From: Paractinoplanes deccanensis
Lineage (GTDB): Bacteria > Actinomycetota > Actinomycetes > Mycobacteriales > Micromonosporaceae
Reading direction: 5' to 3'
Length of the DNA stretch: 38,048 bases
NCBI RefSeq assembly: GCF_016862115.1
Contig: NZ_BOMI01000181.1
Span: forward strand, 1-38,048
The notes below the pieces were generated by a model. The model worked only from the letters and a program-made list of their open reading frames with translations. It was not told where the DNA came from and ran no database searches. A program made the translations under genes and the position numbers. Below, piece by piece: positions 23,319-34,631 of this stretch; within the stretch, counting starts at the first letter, position 1, and each line of letters opens with the position of its first letter.

Positions 23319-24905
23319 TTAGCCCTGGATGTTTTCTGTGAAGGCTTTATCCGGATTTAGGGTGGGCAAACTGACCCGGAAGGTCGCCCCCTGCCCCGGT
23401 TCCGAGATCACCTCGACGGTTCCTTGGTGTGACCTGACGATCGCCGCGACGATGGCCAGACCGAGTCCCGTGCCGGTCGCCGCCCGCTGGGTGTTGCGGG
23501 TGCGGGCCTCGTCGACCCGGTAGAACCGCTCGAAGATGTGAGATTTTTGCTCGTCGGACAGCCCCGGCCCGGTGTCGGCCACCTCGAACACCGCCCGGCC
23601 GCCCGGCTGCGCGTAGACCCGCAGGGTCACCGTCGCGTCGGCCGGCGTGTGCACCAGGGCGTTCGTCATCAGATTACCGATCACCTGGCGCAGGCGGGCG
23701 TCGTCGCCGTTCACGACGAGGCTCTCCGGGCTGTCCCGGATCTCGAGCTCGATGGCGCGCTCGGGCGCCGTGGCCTGTGCGGCCTCCACCGCGTCGAGCG
23801 CCAGCACCGGCAGCTCCACCGGGGCCAGGTTGAGCGGGCGCTCCCGGTCGAGGCGCGCCAGCAGCAGCAGGTCCTCGACGAGCAGGCCCATCCGGGCGGC
23901 CTCGTCCTCGATGCGGCGGACCAGCTTGGCCACGTCCTCGGGGTCGGTCACGGCGCCCTGGCGGTAGAGCTCGGCGAAACCGCGGATGGTGGTCAACGGG
24001 GTACGCAGCTCGTGGGAGGCGTCCGCGACGAACTGCCGCATCTTGCCCTCGGAGCGCACGGCCCGGGCCTCGGAGTGCTGGGCGGCCTCGGCCGCCTCCT
24101 TCGCCGCGGCCTCGGCGGCGAGGGCCGCCGCCTCGGACTCGGCGCGGGCGGTGAAGGCGGCCTCGATCTGGGCGAGCATGGCGTTGAGCGCCCGGGAGAG
24201 CCGGCCGAGCTCGGTCGTGGGTGGCCCGCCGTGGCCCTCGGGATCGGGCACACGCTGGGTGAGGTCGCCGGCGCCGATCGCCGCCGCGGTGCGCTCGATC
24301 TGGTGGAGCGGGATCAGGCTCTGCCGTACGAGGGCCGCGCCGACCGAGGCGAGCGCGATCAGCACGCCGACGCCGACCAGCAGGTCGACCCAGAGCAGCT
24401 GGCTGACCGCCTGCTCGATCACCGACAGCTTCTCGGCGACCTGGAGGACCGCGCCACTGTTGTCGACCACGACCAGGGCGCGCCACGCCACCTTGCCGCT
24501 GGGCGACTTCACCGTGTACGGCTCGCCAAGCACGGCGTTGATCGCGTCGAGGCCCTTGACCAGCGGCGGAAGGTCCTGGACGGTGAGCGACTTGTCGCCG
24601 TACCACGGCTTGCCGTTGCCGCCGCGCACGCCGCTGACCGAGCTCACCGACACATAGAAGTCGGACGGCAGGGGAATCTCGGCGCTCTGCCGCAGCCCGG
24701 CGATGGTGCCCGCATAGACGCTGAGGGTCGAGTCCACCCGGGTCAGCAGGTAGTTGTGCAGGGCGTAAGTGCTCGCCGCGCTGATCGCCACGAGGGCGGC
24801 GAAGACCAGGGTGAGCACGGAGGCCACGAGCTTGACCCGCAGCGGGACCGTGCGCAGCTTTCCCTGCAGCGGGAGCGTGGTGCGTACCCGCTCGGTGAGG
24901 GTCAC
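23319..24905 (-). CDS. Sensor histidine kinase (MprB/TcrY-like)
   Basis: A 528-residue membrane sensor kinase. The N-terminal helix (24-46) and second helix (about 171-194) bracket a ~125-residue extracytoplasmic sensor. HAMP follows (195-247), then an Ala/Glu-rich coiled coil (250-285), the H-box ASHELRTPL with His298, N-box NLMTNALVHTP, G1 DTGPGLS, F-box FERFYR and G2 GTGLGLAIV. GTG 24905 lies 8 nt after the response regulator stop. The 35-residue Ala/Glu coil between HAMP and the H-box is longer than usual. It probably phosphorylates the upstream regulator in response to envelope stress; the signal itself is not visible. Confidence 0.92.
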   Translation of the reverse strand: MTLTERVRTTLPLQGKLRTVPLRVKLVASVLTLVFAALVAISAASTYALHNYLLTRVDSTLSVYAGTIAGLRQSAEIPLPSDFYVSVSSVSGVRGGNGKPWYGDKSLTVQDLPPLVKGLDAINAVLGEPYTVKSPSGKVAWRALVVVDNSGAVLQVAEKLSVIEQAVSQLLWVDLLVGVGVLIALASVGAALVRQSLIPLHQIERTAAAIGAGDLTQRVPDPEGHGGPPTTELGRLSRALNAMLAQIEAAFTARAESEAAALAAEAAAKEAAEAAQHSEARAVRSEGKMRQFVADASHELRTPLTTIRGFAELYRQGAVTDPEDVAKLVRRIEDEAARMGLLVEDLLLLARLDRERPLNLAPVELPVLALDAVEAAQATAPERAIELEIRDSPESLVVNGDDARLRQVIGNLMTNALVHTPADATVTLRVYAQPGGRAVFEVADTGPGLSDEQKSHIFERFYRVDEARTRNTQRAATGTGLGLAIVAAIVRSHQGTVEVISEPGQGATFRVSLPTLNPDKAFTENIQG

Positions 24906-24913
24906 GGCGCGGC

Positions 24914-25627
24914 TCAGACGGCGGGTTTGCGCAACACGTACCCGACGCCGCGCAGGGTGTGGATCAGCCGCGGCTGCACGTTGTCGACCTTGCGCCGCAG
25001 GTAGGAGATGTACGACTCGACGATGTTGTCGTCACCGCGGAAGTCGTACTTCCACACGTGGTCGAGGATCTGCGCCTTGGACAGCACCCGGTTGGCGTTG
25101 AGCATGAGGTAGCGCAGCAGCTTGAACTCGGTGGGCGAGAGCTGCACGCGCTGACCCGCGCGGTAGACCTCGTGGGTCTCCTCGTCGAGCTCGAGGTCGG
25201 CGAAGACCAGGCGCGACGGCTCCTCGTCGCCCTGGGTGGTGCGGCGCAGCACCGCCCGGATGCGGGCGGTGAGCTCCTCGAGGCTGAACGGCTTGGTGAC
25301 GTAGTCGTCGCCGCCCAGGGTGAGGCCGCGGATCTTGTCGTCCGTGCCGTCCCGGGCGGTCAGGAAGACCACGGGGGTGCGCTGGCCGCCCTCGCGCATG
25401 AGCCGGATGACCTCGAAGCCGTCGAGGTCGGGCAGCATCACGTCGAGCACGACGAGGTCAGGGGTGGAGTTCTTCGCCGCGCTGACCGCCGCGCTGCCGC
25501 TCGTCGCGGTGCTCACGTCGAAGCCGGCGAATCGAAGGCTGGCGGAGAGCAGTTCGAGGATGTTCGCGTCGTCCTCGACGACGAGCAGTTTTGCCTCGGC
25601 CTGCTTGGGCTGGGTCTGAGCGGCCAT
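24914..25627 (-). CDS. OmpR/PhoB-family response regulator (MprA/TcrX-like)
   Basis: A 237-residue DNA-binding response regulator. Receiver landmarks are the acidic pair VEDD (Asp19-20), phospho-acceptor Asp62 in LDVMLPD, Thr90 and Lys112 (VTKPF). The C-terminal winged helix ends with DDNIVESYISYLRRKVD and HTLRGVGYVLR. ATG 25627 (MAAQTQPKQA) matches usual family length; 13 further residues upstream look spurious. It is first gene of the operon with the kinase and HtrA. Two half-sites (CTCAG, TTCAG on the minus strand) 11 bp apart lie about 45 nt upstream, consistent with autoregulation. Confidence 0.93.
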   Translation of the reverse strand: MAAQTQPKQAEAKLLVVEDDANILELLSASLRFAGFDVSTATSGSAAVSAAKNSTPDLVVLDVMLPDLDGFEVIRLMREGGQRTPVVFLTARDGTDDKIRGLTLGGDDYVTKPFSLEELTARIRAVLRRTTQGDEEPSRLVFADLELDEETHEVYRAGQRVQLSPTEFKLLRYLMLNANRVLSKAQILDHVWKYDFRGDDNIVESYISYLRRKVDNVQPRLIHTLRGVGYVLRKPAV

Positions 25628-25671
25628 GCCGCCATTGTTTATCAGTCCGCTGCGACTGGCCTGCACGGCGG

Positions 25672-25687
25672 CTGAAAGTTTTCTGAG
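25672..25687 (-). promoter_or_regulatory. Tandem TCAG half-sites upstream of the response regulator
   Basis: On the minus strand CTCAG-AAAACT-TTCAG gives two direct half-sites with an 11-bp period, the geometry preferred by OmpR/PhoB-type regulators. They end 44 nt before ATG 25627. Binding by this regulator is inferred. Confidence 0.35.
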
Positions 25688-25694
25688 AGGCCGC

Positions 25695-26462
25695 TTAGGC
25701 CGCCAGGCGGTATCCGGTCACGCGGAGCGAGGACTGCGCGGCGCGGGCGAGCGCCTTGCGGCCGGCGCCGTCGGCGGGCCGCAGGGCGGGGGCGGTCACG
25801 AGGGTGACCGTCAGCGACCGTAGCGCGGCCACCCGGCGTACCGAATCCCAGAGGGTGTCGTCGCCGATGAAGGCCGCCGCCGTGGAGTCGTAGACGATCG
25901 AGGCCGGCACCACGGGCGCGCCCGCGTCGATCGCCGCCTGGAAGAGCGCGGGCCGGAACGTGCCCTGGTTGGCGCCGCAGTAGGTGGTCCCCTCGGGGAA
26001 GGCCGCGACGGTCCGGCCGGACCGCAGCGCCGCGGCGACCTCGGCCACCGTGCCGGGCAGTGCCCGGGGCCGGGAGCGGTCGATGAAGATCGCGCCGGAG
26101 AGGCCGGCCAGCGCGCCGATCCCCGGCCACGCGCCCACCTCGCCCTTGGCCACCAGGCGCACCGGCGCGAACGCCATCAGCACCAGGATGTCCAGCCAGG
26201 AGACGTGGTTGGCGACCAGCAGGCTGCCGGGCCGCACGGCCGGCCCCTGCCGCACCACCTTGACGCGCAGGACCGCGAGCATGGTGCGGGCCAGGGCCCG
26301 CAGGGCGAGTCCCCGCAGCAGGGGCACGATCACCAGGCCACCCAGGAGTACGCCGGCGAGCGCCAGCATGCGCAGGACCGGAGTGCCGGGGAGCGCCCGC
26401 CGGTCGAGCCCGTCACGGCACAGCGCGGTGCACCCGGACACCGGCTGCCACAGGGCGATCAT
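25695..26462 (-). CDS. 1-acyl-glycerol-phosphate / lyso-ornithine lipid acyltransferase (OlsA-like)
   Basis: A 255-residue PlsC-family O-acyltransferase with a hydrophobic N-terminal region (about 31-62), HX4D at H86-D91 (NHVSWLD), a FIDRS block and FPEGTT (155-160). ATG 26462 overlaps the stop of the upstream GNAT gene as ATGA, so translation is coupled. Beside an OlsB-like N-acyltransferase, the natural role is to esterify lyso-ornithine lipid into ornithine lipid, as OlsA does; an ordinary phosphatidic acid role is the alternative. It is distinct from the larger acyltransferase at 2241-3308. Confidence 0.87.
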   Translation of the reverse strand: MIALWQPVSGCTALCRDGLDRRALPGTPVLRMLALAGVLLGGLVIVPLLRGLALRALARTMLAVLRVKVVRQGPAVRPGSLLVANHVSWLDILVLMAFAPVRLVAKGEVGAWPGIGALAGLSGAIFIDRSRPRALPGTVAEVAAALRSGRTVAAFPEGTTYCGANQGTFRPALFQAAIDAGAPVVPASIVYDSTAAAFIGDDTLWDSVRRVAALRSLTVTLVTAPALRPADGAGRKALARAAQSSLRVTGYRLAA

Positions 26463-27220
26463 CGGGCGGCTCCGAGGAAGTGCCGGCGGTACCGCGGGTC
26501 CAGCCGGTCCATGGAGAACAGCACGTAGAAGTCGGCGCAACCGAAGTCCGGGTCGTACGCGGGCCGGCCACACACCCAACTGCCGATCCGCAGGTAGCCC
26601 TTGAGCAGCGCGGGCGGCTGCACCTTCGGGTCACCGGTGAGGTCGGTCATGGTCAGCCAGTCACGGCGCGGCGTCACCCGCAGCGCCGGCGGGGAGAGGT
26701 GCTTGGCCTGCACGCGCGCCCAGACGCCGGCCGCCGTGGCGCCACCGTCGTCGAGCGGCACCGAGGCGCAGCCGCCGAGCCAGCGCAGGTTGTTGAGGTG
26801 CAGGTAGCGGGCGATGCCGGCCCACATCAGGTTGACGACCGCGCCGCTGCGGTGGTCGGGGTGCACGCACGAGCGGCCCGTCTCGACCAGTTGATCGCGC
26901 AGCGGGCGCAGGCCGGCCATGTCGAACTCGCCGTCGCCGTAGCGGCGCCCGGCCCGTTCGGCGGCCTTCGGGGGCAGCATCCGATAGGTGCCGACCACCG
27001 CGCCGGTCGCGTCGTCGCGAACGATCAGGTGGTCGCAGTACTCGTCGAACTCGTCGACGTCGCGCCCGTCGGGCGAATCGGGGAGGCGGGCGCCGAGCTC
27101 GCCGGCGAACACCTCCCGTCGCAGCCGCTGCGCGGCGGCGACCTGCTCGGCATCGTCGGCGATCAGCAGGGTGTAGCCGCTGGTCCCGGTGGGGGCGGCG
27201 GCTGTCAGTAATACGGCCAT
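26459..27220 (-). CDS. OlsB-like GNAT N-acyltransferase (ornithine lipid synthesis)
   Basis: A 253-residue GNAT-fold protein with the pattern of L-ornithine N-alpha-acyltransferases, often annotated hemolysin: RREVFAGELG near 40, DEFDEYCDHLIV, VVGTYRMLP, EFDMAGL, the conserved ETGRSCVHPDHR, then the WLGGCASV block. OlsB uses acyl-ACP to N-acylate ornithine to lyso-ornithine lipid. ATG 27220 is chosen because the family begins just before the first strand; 32 upstream residues look non-coding. The stop overlaps the OlsA-like start (ATGA). Ornithine lipids replace phospholipids under phosphate limitation in several bacteria; no pho box is obvious here. Confidence 0.85.
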   Translation of the reverse strand: MAVLLTAAAPTGTSGYTLLIADDAEQVAAAQRLRREVFAGELGARLPDSPDGRDVDEFDEYCDHLIVRDDATGAVVGTYRMLPPKAAERAGRRYGDGEFDMAGLRPLRDQLVETGRSCVHPDHRSGAVVNLMWAGIARYLHLNNLRWLGGCASVPLDDGGATAAGVWARVQAKHLSPPALRVTPRRDWLTMTDLTGDPKVQPPALLKGYLRIGSWVCGRPAYDPDFGCADFYVLFSMDRLDPRYRRHFLGAAR

Positions 27221-27272
27221 GTGACTTGTGTAAGGGTGATACCTGCCGATGGAATGTCGCCGCAGGTGGCGA

Positions 27273-27291
27273 TTCATGGCCGAGAAATGAA
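27273..27291. promoter_or_regulatory. TTCAT-N9-ATGAA dyad in a divergent promoter region
   Basis: Inverted half-sites TTCAT (27273-27277) and ATGAA (27287-27291) lie roughly midway between the divergent OlsB-like gene (starts 27220) and the hotdog-like gene (starts 27315). The role is unknown. Confidence 0.25.
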
Positions 27292-27314
27292 CGGCTTGTG
27301 CGAGCCTTCCGCAC

Positions 27315-27974
27315 ATGCGTATTTCTCAGAGGTTCAACGGGCCGCCGGGCACCGGGAACGGCGGTTGGTCGGCCGGTGCCTTCGCGGTCGCGGCCGGCGC
27401 GCGGGTGGGCGGGCCGCTGCTCGAGGTGACGCTGCGGGTGCCGCCGCCGCTCGAGACGGAGATGCGGTTCGAGGACGGCTCGGTGCTCGACGGCGAGACG
27501 GTGGTCGCCACGGTGGCCGAGGCCGGCGGGCCGCTGCCGGTCGTGGCGCCGGTCGCGCTCGCGGAGGCCGAGGAGGCCGCGCGGTCGTACGCCGGGTTCA
27601 CCGCCCATCCCTTCCCGACCTGTTACGTCTGCGGCACCGAGCGCCCGGACGGGCTGCGCATCTTCCCCGGGCCGCTGCCGGACGGGCGTACGGCAGCGCC
27701 CTGGTCCGTGCCCGAGCAGGAGATCGGCCTGCCGACGGTGTGGGCGGCGCTGGATTGTCCCGGTGGCTGGACAGCACTGCGGACCGGCCGCACCTATGTG
27801 CTGGGGCGCATCGCGGCCGACGTCGCCAGGCTGCCGGAACCGGGCATGACCTGCGTGATCATGGGTGAGGCCGTCGAGTTCAGCGGCCGCAAGGCGCTCG
27901 TCAACTCCACCGTTCACGCACCGGACGGATCGGTGCTCGGCGCGGCACGGGCCACATGGATAGCGACGACCTAG
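27315..27974 (+). CDS. Hotdog-fold thioesterase-like protein (hypothetical)
   Basis: A 219-residue protein. It opens MRISQRFNGPPGTGNGGWSAG, a segment recalling acyl-CoA thioesterase/hotdog proteins where a loop precedes the central hot-dog helix, and has a second beta-rich half (LGRIAADVARLPEPG...VNSTVHAPDG). A PTCYVCG segment in the middle may bind a metal or simply be structural. Acyl-thioester hydrolysis is a family-level guess; no catalytic Asp/Glu can be assigned with confidence. It is divergent from the OlsB-like gene and ends 34 nt before the ABC ATPase, so it may be co-transcribed with the exporter. Confidence 0.7.
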   Translation: MRISQRFNGPPGTGNGGWSAGAFAVAAGARVGGPLLEVTLRVPPPLETEMRFEDGSVLDGETVVATVAEAGGPLPVVAPVALAEAEEAARSYAGFTAHPFPTCYVCGTERPDGLRIFPGPLPDGRTAAPWSVPEQEIGLPTVWAALDCPGGWTALRTGRTYVLGRIAADVARLPEPGMTCVIMGEAVEFSGRKALVNSTVHAPDGSVLGAARATWIATT

Positions 27975-27980
27975 TATTTT
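27975..27980 (+). promoter_or_regulatory. Possible -10 element upstream of the ABC genes
   Basis: TATTTT follows directly on the TAG stop of the preceding gene and precedes the AAAGGA ribosome site (27998-28003) of the ABC ATPase. It is one of very few AT-rich hexamers here. No -35 is recognised. Confidence 0.35.
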
Positions 27981-28008
27981 GACCTCTCCCAGGGGGAAAG
28001 GACCTTCG

Positions 28009-28920
28009 ATGAGCACCGACGAGATCGTCGTCGAGCACCTCACGAAGCAGTACAAGCGCCTGCGCGCGGTGGACGACCTCTCGTTCAGCGTGCGCGCCGG
28101 CCGGGTGACCGGGTTCCTCGGCCCCAACGGCGCGGGCAAGACCACCACGCTGCGCATGCTGCTCGGTCTCGTCACGCCCACCGCCGGCCAGGCCACGTTC
28201 GGCGGCACCAGGTACGCAGAGCTGGCCGACCCGATCAAGCACGTGGGCGCGGTGCTCGAGGCGTCGAGCGCGCACCGCGGCCGCACCGGCCGCAACCACC
28301 TGCGGATGATCTGCCGCGCGGCCGGCCTGCCGGACAGCCGGGCCGACGAGGTGCTGACGATCGTCGGGCTCACCCCCGCGGCCAACCGCAAGTTCAAGGG
28401 CTACTCGCTGGGCATGCGCCAGCGGCTCGGCATCGCCGCGGCGCTGCTCGGCGACCCGCGGGTGCTGATCCTCGACGAGCCGGCCAACGGTCTCGACCCC
28501 GAGGGCATCCGCTGGATGCGCGACCTGCTCAAGGCGCTCGCCGCCGAGGGGCGCACCGTGCTGGTCTCCAGCCACCTGCTGGGCGAGATGCAGCTGCTCG
28601 CCGACGACGTCGTCATCGTGGCCGCCGGCAAGCTGATCCGCCAGGGCCCGGTCGACGACGTGCTGGGCACGATGGGCACCGGCGCGCACGTGCGGGTGCG
28701 CACCCCGCAGCCGGCCGAGCTCAAGGCCGCCCTGTCGGAGCTGAACGCGACAGCGACCGAGCAGACCGACGGGTCGCTGATGGTCGTCGGCGCGGAGGCG
28801 GCCGCCATCGGGCACGCCGCCTTCGCCGCCTCGGTCGAGCTGCACGAGCTCGCCACCGAGCGCGGCGACCTCGAACAGGTCTTCCTTCAGCTCACGGCCG
28901 GAAAGGCGGGCATCCGATGA
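28009..28920 (+). CDS. ABC transporter ATP-binding protein (DrrA-like)
   Basis: A 303-residue ABC-2-type ATPase. Seen are Walker A GPNGAGKT (38-45), the Q-loop region, signature YSLGMRQR, Walker B LILDEP and the switch His in SSHLL. About 85 extra C-terminal residues after the ATPase core match the DrrA-type subfamily. ATG 28009 has AAAGGA with 6-nt spacing. The stop overlaps the permease start as ATGA, forming a two-gene exporter. Substrate is not identifiable; the family exports drugs, lipids or peptides. Confidence 0.93.
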   Translation: MSTDEIVVEHLTKQYKRLRAVDDLSFSVRAGRVTGFLGPNGAGKTTTLRMLLGLVTPTAGQATFGGTRYAELADPIKHVGAVLEASSAHRGRTGRNHLRMICRAAGLPDSRADEVLTIVGLTPAANRKFKGYSLGMRQRLGIAAALLGDPRVLILDEPANGLDPEGIRWMRDLLKALAAEGRTVLVSSHLLGEMQLLADDVVIVAAGKLIRQGPVDDVLGTMGTGAHVRVRTPQPAELKAALSELNATATEQTDGSLMVVGAEAAAIGHAAFAASVELHELATERGDLEQVFLQLTAGKAGIR

Positions 28921-29741
28921 GTCTCAGCCTGGTCAACGCCGAGCTGTTCAAGGTCCGTACCACCTCGATCTGGTGGGTCCTCGGCATCGTCCTCGTCCCG
29001 CTCTACGCCGCCAGCGTGCTGGTCAACTGGGCGCAGTTCGCGGCGGGCCAGCCCGACGAGGGCCTCTCCGACACCCAGTCGGCGCAGATCGAGGCGGCGC
29101 TGGAGCCGGTGAACGTGGCCACCACGCTCTACACCAGCGGCCAGTTCTTCGGCGTGCTGATCGTGGTGCTGCTCGGCGCGATCATCGTGACGAGCGAGTT
29201 CTTCCACCTGACGGCGACCACCACGTTCCTGACCACGCCGCGACGCGAATCGGTGATTCTGGCGAAGTTCGGCGCGGCCGTCGTCATCGGCCTGCTCGTC
29301 TGGCTGATCACCACGGTGCTCAACCTGATCGTGGTCCCGCTGATCATGAACCAGCTCGACGTGCCGGCCCAGCTCGGCACGGCAGCGGTCTGGCGGGCCA
29401 TCGGGCTCAACGCGCTGGCGTTCGGGCTCTGGGCGATCCTCGGCGTCGGCGTGGGCGTGCTGATCCGCAGCCAGATCGCCGCGACCCTGGTCCTGGCCAT
29501 CACCTACGTGGTCGGCACGCAGGCGATCGGCCTCATCTTCTTCCTGCTCAGCGAGTGGGTGGCGGAGTGGTTCAACAAGCTTCAGGTCATCGTGCCGACC
29601 ACCGCGTCGCAGCTCATGATCTCGGGCACCGAGCTGCCCGGTAACCCTCCGCGGTGGGTCGGCGCCGCCGTGCTGATCGGCTACGCGGCGGTGACCGGCG
29701 TGCTCGGCACATTGATCACCAAGCGCCGCGACATCAGCTGA
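28917..29741 (+). CDS. ABC-2 type transporter permease
   Basis: A 274-residue integral membrane protein with six predicted helices (about 17-36, 79-99, 123-148, 162-185, 192-216 and 245-262). The first loop after helix 1 is about 45 residues and extracytoplasmic. The start ATG 28917 overlaps the ATPase stop (ATGA), so the proteins are made together in fixed ratio. It is the membrane half of the exporter; no substrate clue is seen. Confidence 0.9.
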   Translation: MSLSLVNAELFKVRTTSIWWVLGIVLVPLYAASVLVNWAQFAAGQPDEGLSDTQSAQIEAALEPVNVATTLYTSGQFFGVLIVVLLGAIIVTSEFFHLTATTTFLTTPRRESVILAKFGAAVVIGLLVWLITTVLNLIVVPLIMNQLDVPAQLGTAAVWRAIGLNALAFGLWAILGVGVGVLIRSQIAATLVLAITYVVGTQAIGLIFFLLSEWVAEWFNKLQVIVPTTASQLMISGTELPGNPPRWVGAAVLIGYAAVTGVLGTLITKRRDIS

Positions 29742-29876
29742 CGCAAGCTAATCTTCCCCCGACGTGGGAACAGTTCGCCCGACGGGACGGCGTAGCCTGG
29801 ATGCCGAATCCTTCCCGTCCCATGTGACGAAAACAGTCGCGTGCTGACAAACATGGTGAAAGAGGCGAACACGGAA

Positions 29877-33602
<3,726 letters not shown>

Positions 33603-33618
33603 TTCCGCGGATTCGACG

Positions 33619-33648
33619 GGGGGCGCTCCGCTTCGGCGGGGCGCCCCC
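33619..33648 (+). terminator. UUCG-loop terminator of kgd
   Basis: A 13-bp stem (33619-33631 with 33636-33648, one G-U) closed by a TTCG tetraloop, starting 16 nt after the kgd stop and followed by TCTTACT. This is among the most stable hairpins in the window. The downstream promoter TACTAT (33652) begins right at its 3' edge. Confidence 0.85.
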
Positions 33649-33651
33649 TCT

Positions 33652-33657
33652 TACTAT
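33652..33657 (+). promoter_or_regulatory. Putative -10 element of leaderless DUF6104 gene
   Basis: TACTAT (TANNNT), 6 nt before ATG 33664 and with no Shine-Dalgarno. Its spacer region overlaps the kgd terminator hairpin. Confidence 0.5.
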
Positions 33658-33663
33658 CCGGGC

Positions 33664-33843
33664 ATGTACTTCACCGATCGCGGCATCGAGGAGCTGGTCG
33701 AACGGCGTGGCGAGGAGACCGTCACGCTGGAGTGGCTCGGCGAGCAACTGCGCACCTTCGTCGACCTCAACCCGGAGTTCGAGACCCCGATCGAGCGCCT
33801 CGCCACGTGGCTGGCCCGCGACGACGAGGACGAGGACGAATAG
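33664..33843 (+). CDS. Small DUF6104-family protein
   Basis: A 59-residue acidic protein: MYFTDRGIEELVERRGEE, then LEWLGEQLRTFVDLNPEFE, IERLATWLARDDED and the acidic end DEDE. This is the conserved small protein that follows the 2-oxoglutarate dehydrogenase gene in many actinobacteria. It has no membrane helix or zinc site and looks like a short helical protein. It is preceded by the kgd terminator and its own -10 element, so it is expressed separately. A function is not known to me. The AAA ATPase gene follows 16 nt downstream. Confidence 0.85.
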   Translation: MYFTDRGIEELVERRGEETVTLEWLGEQLRTFVDLNPEFETPIERLATWLARDDEDEDE

Positions 33844-33859
33844 CCGCCCGATCCGGCGG

Positions 33860-34549
33860 GTGGAGCTCTCCGCCGACGCCGAGATCGACCGTCAGCAGTG
33901 GTGGGCACGGATCCCGGCGGTCCGCGCCCTGCTCGATCATGGGCTGAACATCCCGGCCGGGGTGACGTTCCTGGTCGGCGAGAACGGGTCGGGCAAGTCG
34001 ACGCTGATCGAGGCGCTGGCGATGGCGACCGGGCTCAACCCGGAGGGCGGCTCGCGCGGGGCGATGCACTCCACGCGAGCCACGGAGTCACCGCTCGCCG
34101 GCGCGTTGCGCGTGATTCGCACCCCGGGCCGGCGCGTCAACTCGTACTTCTTGAGGGCCGAGACCACCCACGGGCTGTACACGTATCTTGAGAGCCTCCC
34201 CGGCGAGAACCCCGACCGCGGCCTCCATGATCAAAGTCACGGCGAGGGATTCCTCGAGCTGCTCTCCCGCAAGTTCCGGGGCTACGGCTTCTACCTGATG
34301 GACGAGCCCGAGGCGCCGCTGTCGTTCACGTCGACCCTGGGGCTGCTCGCGAAGCTCGACGAGCTGCGGGCCACAGGAGCGCAGGTGGTGATCGCGACGC
34401 ACTCGCCGCTGCTGACGGCCCTGCCCGGGGCCACGATCCTGTCCCTCGACGCGTCCGGGATCCGCAAGGTCGCGTGGGAGGACCTGGAGATCGTGGCGGA
34501 CTGGCGGGGCTTCCTCGCCTCCCCGACCGCGTACCTCCGCCGTTTGTGA
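33860..34549 (+). CDS. AAA/ABC-class ATPase (RecF/SMC-like)
   Basis: A 229-residue ATPase of the ABC-type, AAA_23/AAA_21-like group. Walker A is GENGSGKST (about residues 38-46), Walker B YLMDEPEAPLS with catalytic Glu, and the switch His in IATHSP. The signature region is replaced by HGEGFLELL. GTG 33860 is the only plausible in-frame start, because upstream codons in this frame give no start until inside unrelated sequence; no strong Shine-Dalgarno is seen. It lies 16 nt after the DUF6104 stop and is probably co-transcribed. Small single-domain ATPases of this type are common; partners are unknown here. Confidence 0.8.
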   Translation: MELSADAEIDRQQWWARIPAVRALLDHGLNIPAGVTFLVGENGSGKSTLIEALAMATGLNPEGGSRGAMHSTRATESPLAGALRVIRTPGRRVNSYFLRAETTHGLYTYLESLPGENPDRGLHDQSHGEGFLELLSRKFRGYGFYLMDEPEAPLSFTSTLGLLAKLDELRATGAQVVIATHSPLLTALPGATILSLDASGIRKVAWEDLEIVADWRGFLASPTAYLRRL

Positions 34550-34552
34550 CAG

Positions 34553-34580
34553 TTATCCACAAGGTCGGTCGTCATCCACA
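34553..34580 (+). promoter_or_regulatory. Two DnaA-box-like sequences before pta
   Basis: TTATCCACA (34553-34561) equals the canonical DnaA box. TCATCCACA (34572-34580) differs by one base and lies in the same orientation 19 bp further on, close to two helical turns. Both stand in the 82-bp gap between the ATPase gene and pta, upstream of the pta -10 (34620). DnaA control of pta is conceivable. It is not oriC: no cluster of boxes and no dnaA/dnaN genes nearby. Confidence 0.45.
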
Positions 34581-34619
34581 GTTAGGACTTTCGGCCCGGC
34601 GGCCCGTCAACCCGGCCGG

Positions 34620-34625
34620 TAGGTT
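34620..34625 (+). promoter_or_regulatory. Putative -10 element of leaderless pta-ackA transcript
   Basis: TAGGTT (TANNNT) is 6 nt before GTG 34632, and no Shine-Dalgarno precedes this start. The geometry fits a leaderless transcript. Confidence 0.5.
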
Positions 34626-34631
34626 GGGCTC

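Noticed and set aside
34553..34580. Replication origin (oriC)
   Set aside because: Only two DnaA boxes, no AT-rich unwinding region and no dnaA, dnaN or rpmH nearby; oriC would have a cluster of boxes.
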